Below are positions 48,236-60,564 of a DNA stretch of 64,000 nucleotides, piece by piece (the first letter of the stretch is position 1; every line of letters begins with the position of its first letter). Source of the DNA: Plantago elongata (Eukaryota > Streptophyta > Magnoliopsida > Lamiales > Plantaginaceae); assembly GCA_036897095.1 (NCBI GenBank), contig JAYMSP010000047.1, positions 39,607-103,606 of the forward strand, read 5' to 3'. The notes below the pieces were generated by a model. It made no database searches. It was not told where the DNA came from and worked only from the letters and a program-made list of their open reading frames with translations. The translations under genes were made by a program, and so were the position numbers.

Positions 48236-51200
48236 TTGTCATACGAACCATGTGTGCTCTTTTTTTCCTTTTGAAATACAGTTACTTTAAGTTTGCATGC
48301 TTGTCGTAAAATAATTTAGGATTAATGATACATTTGAAAGATTTTACTTTTACACACAAATGAATAAAAAGTGTGTGCGTATGTGTGAGCTATATGCAAT
48401 CCTTGAGGTGATGAGATTTGGTGTGGCAATTCGACCATTACCATATTACATCGTTAGTTCGTCGGTTTCGGTTTATATATGTTTGGTGTTTGGTTTTGAT
48501 TGGCTGACAGATTTTCTTCATTCTGTTCACGAGTCCTGTATTTTTCCTTTCTTACAAATTTAGTCCCCATAATTCTTTCTTATTTGCAATCAACTCCTGT
48601 GTCATATTTTCACTTAAGTCTCCGAACTTATTTTCTTCCTCACAAGTCACAACGTTTAAATTGAAGAAATAGAAAAGGGGAATCACATCTTATCAAGAGA
48701 AAAGTTGCACCAAATCAGTATAATGAAGCATAATGACTTTGGTGACCACTTGGTTCCCTGACCTAATTTCACTGTGCACTAATTTCAATTTTTTTCAGAG
48801 CTTCTGCTGCATGAATTTTTCTTTTTTCCTCTCTCTAGTACAAGTCATTTGTACTCTCTCCACAATTCTATCTGCAATCATTTCTAGCTTTCCCTTTTGT
48901 GCCTAGTCCTCTACAGTACTTACAAGTTACAATACACTTCTTGCAGCAATCATGCATGTATGATGTATCAATGCCACTTATGAATTTCTAAGACTAAGGT
49001 CGCACCAAAGAAATAGAAGACGGATCAATATTATATGCGTGTAACATTTTCATATTGGGATTCTTCCCCAAGAGAAGAAACCGACGGATGAATATGCATC
49101 GGCTAACTTATGGTGCAATTTCTACGAATCAGGATAAGGGGTTAGCTATTTGTACTTTTATTGCATGACACTTATACAACAATACTTATACAATTTAGTA
49201 TTCGGGTTTTACCTTTTCCTTTTTGTACAACCTAAAAATGAAAACCACATAGATACTATCTAATCTACATACTGAATGGAAAATTGAAAATGGTGGAAGA
49301 CATAAGACGGAAAGTTGTGGCTTTGGGTTTGCAATTTGCGAGAAAGTACGGATGATAAGTAGCCGAACCAGCCAGAGGGCCCATGTACAATTTTTTTTGG
49401 ATTGGGCCATTGTGTCTATAAAACTTTGTTTGGGCCCAATTTTGGAATAAAAGATCACATGGGAATGGGACAGTTGGTAGTGGGTGATTAGTGCTATCTA
49501 ATCTACTAATGATCATGTCATTTTACCATCATCTCGTTTCGCTTTATGTTTCAATACCTCCAAGCATAAGTTTCAAAACCTTAATAATTTGCATCATTAC
49601 TCACTCTACTAATTTAGTTCATATATGGCAGACGAAGAATTTAAGTCATCGCATATCGGATCAATTTGGACTCATGTTTCTCTTTTACTATGTGCAGCGT
49701 GCTTGAGAAAACAGGTTGCGTGAACGTGTTTGTAACACTTGCAAAAGGTAAAGTTTACATATGTTATCAAAACCTAATGAACATATTGTAATTGTAAATT
49801 GACATCTCATGTCTTAATCCTTGTACGAGCATGTTTTAAGTGCGCAAACAATGGTTCACAACGTGTCCATATGTTTGAAAACGAGGCCGAGGATGCAAAG
49901 ATATATGATTATGGAATCTAGTAATGCGAATAAATTCAGGTGAACAATTGTGTCAAGATTGATGAGCTAGCTAGCAATCTTGTTTGAAGTGAGGTTTGGT
50001 GATCCTTATGTGCAAATAAAATGTTGGTCTAGATATAGCATATAAGGAGTTAGTGTGGAGGAAGTGATTCCAGAAACACATACTATCGAGGGGATATAAG
50101 GGGCATGTTTGGAGGGTGAACACTTCTTTAGTTCTAAATCGCCTTAAAGTATTGAAAGTTTTTTCGCACATCCAAGAATTGTCGTGGATTCACCCCATCC
50201 CTATATAATATTGGAATAAACGTTTAGTTAACTTGTAAACCTATTTTGTGTATTTACATTTTTGCCGCGTATATAAGAATTGTGGGATCGACTCGCACCA
50301 ACTAAGTAGAAAGCAACATGCAACCTATGGGAAGAACGCTCCATTATTCTTTGAGAAGATAGGTCCAGGCAGGACATTGCCAGACTAAGCACTGATAGGA
50401 TTTGCAGAATGTTTACGAAGTGAAATTAGGTTCCTGTCCACAATCGATCGGAAAAAGACCTATAGCTAGATTAGATTGGATAATGTGTGGCCAACTAGCT
50501 AGAATATTAATAATGACAATAATAGAGATGAGGTGAGATCTCAATTCAATCCTGCACGAATATTATTTCTTAATCACTCCGCCCAAAATAAATTTTTAGT
50601 TCTACATTATTTTTTTTCACCGTACAATTGTTCTATTAATTTTACTTTACCATTCACGTGAACAAACACGTATTATATTGAAATGGATTTTAATTTCTCG
50701 TATTGAAAAAAATAATACTAATGATACATTTGGGTGGAGGAATAATAGTATATATTATTAGTTGTTTCTACTATCATCACCATGATCTTCAAATCCTAGT
50801 GGAAATCATACATACTCAAGTTAGGTACAATATTGTATGTGTACGGATTGTCCAACATAATTTAAAACTACATAATAATACAAAATGCGGATCTAATCAC
50901 CAAAAAGACATTATTTTTAATACTTGTTGATGATACAAAAATAGTGGACATAGTGTTGGCACGTATTTGCTATACGATAATACGAAGGCCTGTGTGGAGA
51001 AAGCATTGCAAATAGTTGGGGAAGTGTGAACCACTAGAAATGGGTGTGTCCGAATGAAACTTTCTCTTGTAAAGACTCTTGGAGATATGAAGGTAAAACA
51101 CTGGAATTGAATTTCGAAATATCAAACATCAATTCAAAATATCAAACATACAAGATTAAATGAAGTATTTTTTTTTTATGAACGGACTACTGACAGTGTC

Positions 51201-52296
51201 GTATGTGTAACAAAGTTCACTATAATAAATTGGCGTGACAACCTATTAACCAGTACAAAGGTCATGACAGGATGAAATCATGAAATACCATATAATATAA
51301 AGATCGAACTCTACTATTTGTGTCTTTTACATGAAATATAAATATTAAAGTACAAGATTCACGATGGATGATTACTATCAGTAGTCAAGCTATCAAAGAC
51401 CCCGTTGGAAACTTTCAAACACGGTAGATACGCGCAAGAAACATTGTGGAAAATCCACTGGGACTAGGTTTGATTAGTAACAGTTGAAATAATTACAAAT
51501 TAGAAGATAATCTTCTTTAATTAAGAGGTCCTAATAGTTTCAAACAAGGTACTAATTCAAATTGTTGAGAAGCCAACAGTGGAGTCAGGTCAGATTTTAA
51601 TAAGGTTGTATATATAGTGGATGAATAGGATTCCCAATGCTATAGCAGTAACTATTCCACATTATTATATAGGAGTATAAAAGTAGCTGGTTAGCTTTAG
51701 TTCCTGAGTTTTAATTAAAGTTTGTTAAGCTATTTTAAAATTGGTATGCATATATTCTGATTATGTTCGATGCTTGTCATGCTCAACACATTTGTTTTGT
51801 GGTATCTTTGTTGGAGATGCTAAAATATGTGCTTATGTGATGTTTCTTGTCCTTGTTCAAGGGTTCAAGCATATGTAGTTAGGCAAGTAGGGTTTGAAAA
51901 ATTGTGCTGTTTAGATAAATAAAAATATATTTGATTGAAGATACATTCTTTAAAACAAATTTCAAATTGAATGAGTGTAAAATTCGGATGATAATGAATC
52001 CAATAATAATAAAAAAGTATTAGGTGTATTTATTTTGAAAATGATATTTAAATAAACGACCCGCCTTAAAATTTGTTGGAACCCGTTGGACAAAGATATG
52101 TTGGTGTGTGAAGAGCGAACAAATATATCACTCCGGGAGCAAGTTATGGCAACAATGTTTTTCCTAATATTTAGACCTTCACCAATTAACAAGTGGTTGT
52201 AGGTATTTTTGTTGGCATATTGCCTGAGCTATGAACTCATCGTAGATTCTTACGTGCTATGACTCATTGTATATTCTCATTACAAAGCATATCATG
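48236..52296. other. Intergenic, nothing recognised
   Basis: A 4-kb AT-rich gap with only short unsupported frames (for example 48360-48563, 49491-49706, 50703-50930). GGGCCCA-type motifs occur at 49376-49440, but no gene start follows them on either strand. Confidence 0.5.
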
Positions 52297-52393
52297 AATC
52301 AAGGAAAAAAATGGAAAAATGCTGTATAAATTTAAGAAAAAATAAATCAAGGAAAAAAAATGGAAAAATGCTGCATAAATTTAAGAAAAAATA
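52297..52393. repeat. Two tandem 48-49 bp units abutting the tRNA gene
   Basis: The units 52297-52344 and 52345-52393 differ by one A and one T/C change and share TGGAAAAATGCTG.ATAAATT. On the tRNA's strand they lie immediately downstream and contain several T runs, so they act as, or duplicate, the Pol III terminator region. Confidence 0.88.
52386..52391 (-). terminator. Pol III terminator of tRNA-Leu
   Basis: Six A on the plus strand give a T6 run beginning three bases after the tRNA 3' end on the minus strand. Runs of four or more T end Pol III transcription. Confidence 0.75.
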
Positions 52394-52476
52394 TGCTGGC
52401 TATGGGGTTCGAACCCATGCGCACTTATGTGCAGAAGATCTTAAGTCTTCCCCCTTAACCTCTCGGGCAAACCAGC
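52394..52476 (-). tRNA. trnL-UAA: tRNA-Leu (UAA)
   Basis: On the minus strand the 83-nt gene starts GCTGGTT and ends AGCCAGC plus discriminator A, which pair as the acceptor stem (one G-T). The anticodon stem GAAGA/TCTTC encloses CTTAAGA, with anticodon TAA (plus-strand 52441-52443). A class II long variable arm (TGCACATAAGTGCGC) and a T arm containing GGTTCGAAC are present. There is no intron and the CCA end is not encoded, so it is of nuclear type. CAA lies just upstream and a T6 run just downstream, as in transcribed plant tRNA genes. Confidence 0.95.
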
Positions 52477-53878
52477 TTGTTATGCTAAAAGTGTTTAACA
52501 ACGTATCTATTTAAACACTTTGGACTGTTAAAATTTGTATGAATTGAAGTATAATATTTTTATGTTTAAAACATTTTCTAAGTAATCTGTGATATTTAAT
52601 TATATCACCCCGTTTGATATAGTAACTTTCATTCTTTATTTGATTAACAAAAAACATAGAAAGGGTTTTAATCCAATAGTTCATTATTTTGTACCTAACA
52701 AACAATAAAAAGAATATACTACCTTCAAACTAATTTCTCTCAATTTTCAGTAAAAGTAGTACTTAAATACTTAATTTTAATCAACATTATGTTGGAAAAT
52801 TTTACTTCGCACGCAGAGATTTAAATCAACTTTTAATAAAACCTAACGGTTGGCTGGTATTAACTTTTCCGTTAACTATTGTACATGTGTAACCTAATTT
52901 CGTTTAAATTCGTTTGTCCCGTGATAGACTTGGGCAAGTTGAGTGACCAACAGGCGAAAGTAATTGGCCCATTATGAGAAACTTTCATTTGGGCTAGGGT
53001 GGCATGAATATTCCCCATTATATACCTAGGAGGCTAGGAATTAGGAAGATTAAAGATTGGGCTTTTCATGCGGGCTGTTTACTTTAGGTTCCATTTTCTC
53101 ATCTACACAATTAGAAATGTGAAATATGTGATTTGATAACCCAATACTAGATACGACTTACTCAACAAATGAACAATTTTTGGGCACACGAAGCAATCAA
53201 CAATTCAATTCTCAACAGGTGAGCAATTTTGCCAAAAAACCAATCAATTCAAACAGATGAACCAAGGTGGGAACCAAACAAAAAGGTCGAATAGAAAAAA
53301 GTACGATCTCCATCCTCAGCTATCCGAGAATGTATGAAGAGTTTGGACTTTTAGATAGATGTATGGACATTATTGTAGAATGTTCATAATACATACAATC
53401 GGGCCTGACAAGCAGTGAATAGGAAGATGAATTGAGCGAGAAAAAACTGCTGAATTGATAGACAGGACACCGGACATTAAAGGTATGAAGGAGAAATAAG
53501 CATGAAAAGAGAAAATCTCATACATCACCGCAGTTAATACGAAAAATAAATATGCAACAGGTTGAGTTCTTATTGAGTTAAATGGATCTGCATTTTGTCC
53601 CATACATACATACAAGGTGGTTGTGGACCATTAACATTTCAGAATAAAAATGACTCAATTATGGACCTGTTCTGTGCAGATTCTAGGATCAACATTTGCT
53701 CTGCCTCTACTCTAGGTGAATGGTCATGGTCAGAATCCAATGATTCTGACTAGATGAGAAAAAGGAAAACAATACTGGTACATTGGAAAGATTCTAAATG
53801 AAGAAAACTCATTGACAGCATAGTAATTCAGTTATCAGTTGAGAAACCAGTGATTTTATGTTCCATGGGCATCGTTGT
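52477..53878. other. Intergenic and presumed 3' UTR of the bHLH gene
   Basis: No gene is recognised. An 81-codon minus frame (53370-53615) has no known motif. The few hundred bases below 53879 should hold the bHLH 3' UTR. Confidence 0.45.
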
Positions 53879-55507
53879 CTATAAGCATCTTCCGTCATAG
53901 CCTGCATTTATGAACAATGCTTGTTTCACATCCTCTGGTTCTGGGATATACTGATTCTCAGCAACCTGATAGTAGAAGCAAAACAAATGAGAACTGTGTT
54001 AGTGGAGTTGTAATTACAGATATTACAACTAATTAATGCAACCAATTAAAATAGAATTCGAGCATAAAGCACATAGGTGTTGCTAGAAGACCAGAAGTTC
54101 TCTTTAATCACCTCAGAGCAAGAAGCTTTTACTGAAAATCCATTGAAACAACTGATAACACATTGTTCGACTTCAAGCCCTAGCATATCCAGGGTGCCAA
54201 GAGTTGATAACATTAACCCTGGCTTTGTGGGACAAGATACTTCAATCCTTGTTTCTTGATCTCTCCTTTCTACATTAAACTGAAGAAAATATACACAAGT
54301 AACACATTGAGTATAATTGACATTCACAACGTTTGGGTGTAGTTACACAAACAGGCCTTAGTGATTGAATCATGCTGAGCCTGAGTGACAGTCACGAAGT
54401 CATGAGAAAAGTATGACCACTACAAGCGTACCTTCGCAGTGTTTTTCCTTACCACTTCATTCGGCTTCAGCTCTGTTGTGTGAGGGCCTATGAGGCTAAT
54501 CTTGCTCATATTGTCATCAATACCCTCTAAACGCAACTCATCAATCTTATAAAGTAGCTCCCTCAGGTAATCTATAGTGTCCCCAACTATAGACGTTCTG
54601 TCCATCTGCATTAAGTTTATAACTACATCAGTAAAACATCATGCTTTCCGAGAAGAATTCAAACTATTTTGATGTTTATCAGGAAAAACTCAATCAATAC
54701 TTTCAGCTTAACGCTTCTAAGACAAAACTTAAGTTTTCTAAAGCTTCAAGCCTTCAAAACTCAATTTCTCGACTTCTTTCACAAAGCTACTAACTAGTGC
54801 AATGTCATGCATTCCCCGATAATATAACATTTGTTCACCAGGAACCACGAACATAAATAAATCATCCTTCAGTTCGCAATGCACATTTCTAACATAGTCG
54901 AAACTAAAGCTTCTCCACTGCTTTCTAAACATTTCACTACATTTCCAACAAACTTGAACCTCTACATAACGAAAACATATCTAAAAATGCAAAGTTGAAC
55001 ATCCAATTATACCTTACTAATTTTCGGCACAATCGATCGCAGCATCGAAAGCCGATCATTCAATCTCTTTCTCCGTCTCCTCTCCGCCATCAAATTCTTC
55101 GAGCAATGCCTAATCTCACCATTCTTCTCCACATTTACACCATCATTCTCCTCCACATTCTCAACCTTAGAAACATACCTGCCCGTCCCTTCAACATTCA
55201 TCAAACCATAACAGTACTCTTCTTGAGCTGGTTCACAAATCGAACCCAAATCAGGTGAAGTTAACCCGTACAAGCAATTGGGGTCGTACATTGAGCTGAG
55301 CTCTGGCGGAATGAGGTGGAAGAGAGAAGGATCTGGCAGAAGAACCGAATCTAGGGTTTGTTGGGTTTGTTCAATTGGGTTATTGAAGGTCCAACAATTG
55401 GGGAAAAGCTGCTCATTTGAGAAGGGATTGTTCCAATTGGTGTTTTCAGGAACTGGATTTGTGATTACTGACTGGTCTATGAGACTGTGTTCACTGAATT
55501 CTTCCAT
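53879..55507 (-). CDS. bHLH93-like: bHLH transcription factor, bHLH93/bHLH61 type
   Basis: Nuclear DNA-binding regulator. Coding exons in transcript order are 55507-55013, 54605-54432, 54279-54112 and 53965-53879, all in phase, giving 307 residues. The N-terminal 135 residues are acidic and Pro/Asn-rich. The basic region [16 protein letters not shown] (137-152) and the helices [21 protein letters not shown] then [12 protein letters not shown] follow. The basic region lacks the H of the H-E-R triad but keeps E and R, as usual in this clade. A C-terminal ACT-like domain starts [14 protein letters not shown] (about 224) and ends NAGYDGRCL. Family members act near ICE1/SCRM-type and FAMA-interacting factors. 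That role is transferred from the family and not visible in the sequence. Confidence 0.93.
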
Positions 55508-55790
55508 TGTTTTCTTCTTCTTCTTGTTTCTCGAACTAGCTTGAAGATAGCAGAAATCTAGCAGAGAAGCAGAATTTACATTTGAGGAAGGCTAGTTTTG
55601 TTCTGTTGCGAGGGAAATATCAAATAATAATGGGTGTATGTATATTGCACACACCACCGCCCCAAACTTATCATAAATTACCGAGTTTGCAGATTACTAA
55701 CTTCCCGACCCGACATTATCAAGACTTCTGTAGCACGAGTTTATGAAATCAACGAATTTATTTTTTCTTAATAAGCATGTACGTGAACGT

Positions 55791-56639
55791 CAAGGCCGGC
55801 CCTGGCCATGCAGGATGTTCAGTCGTATGGGGCCCATCTTTTTTGGATCCCGACCCAGAACCATAGTCTATATAATTTAGTAAAAAAAGTTTACTCTTTC
55901 CAATTAACAAAGTAGAACTAGAAGATTTATAATACAAATGGACGTGCGCTAACAATGGAGAAAAAAGGAACTGAATCAACGGAGCATAATCTTTCCATTA
56001 GTTCAGCAGATGGACAATGAGTCTGTCTATAATTAAGCCGATATATAGAAAGAAGAAATCTAGGATGCTCACAAAATAATTTGATTTATTTATATCTTTA
56101 TTTTTTCCTCCGTATAAAAGCTAGTGTATTTATTTTTAGTTAAATGTTTTGGGCTAGGAGAAAATATCTATATTAATGAAACATGGGAGTATGTTATTTA
56201 CGATTGAAATTATTATTGTATTTTATTACAATTATAACAATAAAAAATTAATGAATTTATCATCAAATACATCTTCAATTCTAGTTTCGTTCTTTATCAT
56301 TAGCGAATGTCTTTCTTATATTTTCAACTAATTACCTTATGTTTAGTCACTAATTATTATTTTATTGTTCCATTATAGATTTTCCTTTGACAATAAATTG
56401 AAGGAAGAAACCCGTCGATTTCTTGTTTGTTACTTTATTGAAATTATTAATATGTTTTCTAAAACTAGAAAAATATGATAATATTTGAAAGATAATTTTA
56501 ATATTTTATTTAAAATTTTGTTTTGGTATATACATAATTGGTTATATATGAAATTTATATTTTTAATTTGATGTAAAATTGATTGAGGCTCAATTTTAAA
56601 AGTTCGCATGGAACCTCACATTTTCCGGACTTAGTCCTG
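55791..56639. mobile_element. Non-autonomous hAT-like element
   Basis: It starts CAAGGCCGGCCCTGG and the complement of its right end reads CAGGACTAAGTCCGG. It is flanked by GTGAACGT (55783-55790) and GTGAACGC (56640-56647), an 8-bp duplication with one mismatch. The interior is AT-rich without a long frame. CAGGG-like termini plus 8-bp duplication suggest hAT. It lies about 0.3 kb upstream of the bHLH start codon, so it could affect that promoter. Confidence 0.62.
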
Positions 56640-57049
56640 GTGAACGCCTAGTTGGTATTATTTGATAAACTACTATTCTACCAGCAAGCTTTGCTAAAAT
56701 AAGCTTAAGAATCTAAAAATAATACTTCAAACATGATCAATTCTAATTGTAGCACATGAAAGAGATTATGAAAAATACTTCGAATCAATCCTAATTGTGG
56801 CACAGAGACATTTCATAAGATAGGTCACACTATGATCAGTTTTTAGTATTATTATTATTAGAATATCTTACAATAGTTAGGTTTCCTAAATGCTATTAAG
56901 AAATTCAATGCCATATATTATAACTTGAAATAGTGTACTAAACATTCAAGATATGATAGTTATGATTTTAACTATGTTTAGGAAACATGACTTTCATGTT
57001 TTTAAATAATTTGGCATATCATGTGTATGGAATTTTCACATATAGTCTG

Positions 57050-57930
57050 TTAATCCATTTGTTGGATTAACTTCAAAATTTTATTTTTCCCTAATACCCC
57101 TGCTAATATTAAAAGTGAGTTTACTCAGAAACTCAATGTATGTTAATCAAAGGAAGGACAAGTACCTTTGGACTTTCTTTTATACTTGATCATAAGAAAG
57201 TTGATCTCCTTGATGACATTATGATCAAAGGAAGGACAAGTACCCAGAGCAATTCTTCCTTGGCTCAGGTGTTCTTTAACCTCCAACATAATTCTAGATT
57301 TCAGATTAGTCCGAGTATTTTTGCTTGGATCATTTGGCATGCTAGGAACACTTTCATTTTTTAACATAAGAATATCAATATCATGAGTTTATATAGGAAA
57401 TTTATAAGTACTAAGAAGGATCTTGCTGTTCTTTAACCTGATAAAATTACTAGATTTAGTATGATAAATTGTAAATGGACACCTCCTCAAAGTTCTCCTT
57501 ATTGTATTGTATTAACATTGATGGCTCTGCTCTTGATAATCTTGACTTTGCTTGCACGGGATGCATCATTAGAGATAAGTCAGGAAAGTTTGTTAGAGCA
57601 GCTTGTTCCTATTTGGGAGTTACTTGCAACAATACTGCATAATTGCAGGATGTTAAACTTGGAATCGGGATTGTTGAACAAATTAGAATAAATGATTATG
57701 TGATACAAACTGATTCTCAATATGTTTGTAATTGTATTAACAGGAACCAGGAGCCGGCTTGAAACCATCTTCATCTAGTGGAGGAAATTAGAAGAAGCTT
57801 GGCTCATGGTGGGAACAAGAATCTGCTATGGGCTTACAGGGAAAACAATGGAGCTGCAAACCTTTTGGCTAAAATGTGAAGTGGTTTTGATTTTGACAAT
57901 TATGTAACTTTTGAATGTTTTGATTCCCAC
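57050..57930 (+). pseudogene. Broken LINE-type RNase H (RVT_3) fragment
   Basis: In shifting plus-strand frames I read FAWIIWHARNTFIF (about 57310-57360), then INIDGSALDNLDFACTGCII followed by RDKSGKFVRAACSYLGV (from 57511). After a stop and frameshift come VKLGIGIVEQIRINDYVIQ and TDSQYVCNCIN, and lastly AYRENNGAANLLAKM. This is the order of the RNase H-like domain that ends plant non-LTR retrotransposon polyproteins, including the DGS and TDS acidic residues. Several stops and frameshifts make it dead. A segment of about 22 bp (GATCAAAGGAAGGACAAGTA) occurs at about 57145 and 57223. Confidence 0.7.
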
Positions 57931-60333
57931 CCGTCGAACTTTGTGAATCTTAGAATTAGTTTTAAAATTTGGGATATGTGCCTTTCGTGGCTTAGTTTGT
58001 ATCTAACTAACGAACTTGGGACGATTATTCAACGTAAGGTTCCCCTACGTTTGACTAATCCGTTTTTGTAAGCCGTTTTAGTAGTTATGTGAAGTTATTT
58101 TAAGTTTTAAAAAAATTAAAAAATTCAACATATAGTCTTTTGAATTTTTAAACAAATGGAAGAGGTAGGACTTCAAATTTTCATGGACGCATATTCCATT
58201 TCTGATGTTGGTTAACTTGCTTCCATTGATGCGTTCCCCTCACTATCCTTATCCTGGTGCCTTGTTTATCTAGTGGATTTATCCGTATCAGATCCGTTAT
58301 AAATAAATCGGATAATGAATGAACCTTTTCTTCATCTGTTTGATTCGGTCAAACGAATAGCACTATAAAAGAAAACAGTGAAAATCGCGACGGAAGAAAT
58401 TCGTAGAGAATTTAGTGACGAATTGCTAATGATAGCAACATATAGCTATCCATAGCAAACCTCCACGACCTTGTATAGAAATTTGTTTTTTTCCAGCTCC
58501 ATTGTATTCTACTTTACTGTATCTCCCTCAACAAGATCGATCAACCTTTGCGGTCTGATCATATTGTCCATACGGCTGTTGGCTGAAGATTTTAATTGCG
58601 GGTACATTATATTAGCTTGGAAAGTTAAAAATATGAGAAAAAGTAATAAGAAATTTGCTATAGCTTTGCATAATGATAAGGATGTCATAAAATCCCCCTG
58701 CCGCTCCAAAACAGGGGGTTACCTCGTAAGATGCATGAACATGGATTTTGATGCGGTAGGGGAGACTGGTTGTTTCTTTTTTGTTTAAACGGTAAAAGTG
58801 ACTCGAACATTAACTTATTAGTTGGAGGTAAAGCGTCTTATCAACTAACTAAGATGCGCTTCGTTGTCTAGCCTGGTTGTTTCTTGCAAGCAATTGTACA
58901 TGTCGATTTGGTTGGCAATAGATGTTTCGAGTAATTATTTTGTTCAATCAGTGAACGACTCATTCGGCCCCTTAAATGCTTCTCTAGGGAAACTATTCTT
59001 GTGTACAAATCAGCACGTTGGAATGTGTAGAATCAATAATGATCCAATCGATATGACACCGTTGTTTTAAAGCATGTCTACTACTTATCCCGAAATTTAT
59101 GTAGTTGATAAAAGAGCTAATCACTATACATTTCTCAAGGACCTGATTGACGGATTGTCAAAGGAATAATTCAATATTGGATCATGGTGTTGTATGTGAT
59201 GATGCCACTTTTATGGAAAGTATGTTTTGCATTAAATTTGCAAGTATTGGATGGGCATCTGGTTCTTTTTCATATGAAGATACCATCACTCTAGAGTTAC
59301 TTGTTCCTTTTCAGGAGGTTGAAACCAAAAAACGTGCGCTGTTTCAACTGAGAAATGTTTGGGGACACCAAAGGATCATACTCTTAAGTGTTAAGCAAAC
59401 TGTGATGCCAAAGGATCATACTGTTGTGCAAAGCAACCACCAATCACTGATAGAAATATTTAAGCTACCTTCAGAATTGAAAAAAATCATAAGTAAAGTC
59501 TGCTGGTAAGAAATTGATTAGTACTCAAGTTGATCAAGTTGGTCATGCTCCTGTTATGATGGAGAGATGTTTAGATTTTAATCTAAGTCCCTATCGAACT
59601 AAGATTACGCGAATTTCAAAGGCTCCTACCATCTTAGTGACCCGTCTAAAGTATATTCTGTTTCCTGACCGGATGGACATCGGGGAGACACTTGGATCCC
59701 ACGTGTATTGGTAGAGATGACACATACATATATCGATTGGCCGGAATGGTTAAGAGAACATTATACGTAGCAAGGGACATTGTACGTAGTATCTTGCTGA
59801 AGGTACACTCATAAGAAAGTTTCCCTTTGAGGATGTATATAAAAAAATGTCAAAAGAGTTTGTTATTTTTTTGTTTGGTTTATTGTCGCACTCAACATTT
59901 CTAATATACTAGTACTAAACTTTTAATAAGAAGTAATACATAAAAAGGGAAGGACAAATTTGGTTAATTGATAAAGTTAGTCATTATAACTTATATAAGT
60001 ACACAACTTTGGTTGTGATACCGGGTGGTAGGTAGTCCTTCATACATATTACATCATTGAGTCTGTATTTATGCTTATTATAGAAATGTAAAAATACATT
60101 CATCATGATAGGTCCAATTGCCCCTTTACCTTATGAATATCTAAATTAGAAAAATATAAGTATTAACAAAATTAAATTTACCTTATAAATATTTTATTTA
60201 GAATTACCTATTTTTTATTTTATTATTTTGAAATGTAACAAAATAAATATGTAAATGTTTTAAGTTATTGTTTGTTGTCAGGCAGGGTGAAAAACATGAC
60301 CGTAGAAAAGCTCAATTCATTGTGCCAAAAGTA
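57931..60333. other. Intergenic, unrecognised decayed sequence
   Basis: 58372 has CACTATAAAAGAAAACAG followed by GCGACGGAAG, reminiscent of CACTA transposon ends. 58864-59714 has several open frames of 60-120 codons (for example 59147-59509) separated by stops, as in a decaying coding unit, but I cannot name the family. SINE-like copy S5 lies within. Confidence 0.35.
58791..58868 (-). repeat. tRNA-derived SINE-like fragment, copy S5
   Basis: On the minus strand it reads ACAACGAAGCGCATCTTAG, TTGATAAGACGCTTTACCTCC, AACTAATAAG and GTTCGAGTCACTTTTACC, closest to S2. Confidence 0.5.
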
Positions 60334-60335
60334 TA

Positions 60336-60562
60336 CTCCCTCCGTCTTAGTTTCATCTTTTGTATTTCATTTTCATCCGTCCCTACTTCATCTTCTTATG
60401 ATTGAAATGAAAAATCCCTCTCATACTCTATATACTACGTACCTTCTCTTATCTTATTTACCTTTTGTTCCCCTCCTTTATCATATTCTCAACTACTTTA
60501 TTGATATTTACCTTAAAACTTGTCCACGACCCCGCGGAAATACGAACCTGAGATGGAGAGAA
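60336..60562. mobile_element. Stowaway-like MITE, copy 3
   Basis: A 227-bp element with left end CTCCCTCCGTCTTAGTTTC and the complement of its right end TTCTCTCCATCTCAGGTTC, flanked by TA on both sides. Confidence 0.72.
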
Positions 60563-60564
60563 TA

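Noticed and set aside
59728-59775. TTGGCCGGAATGGTTAAG as a tRNA A box
   Set aside because: No B box, acceptor pairing or anticodon arm follows at the right distance.
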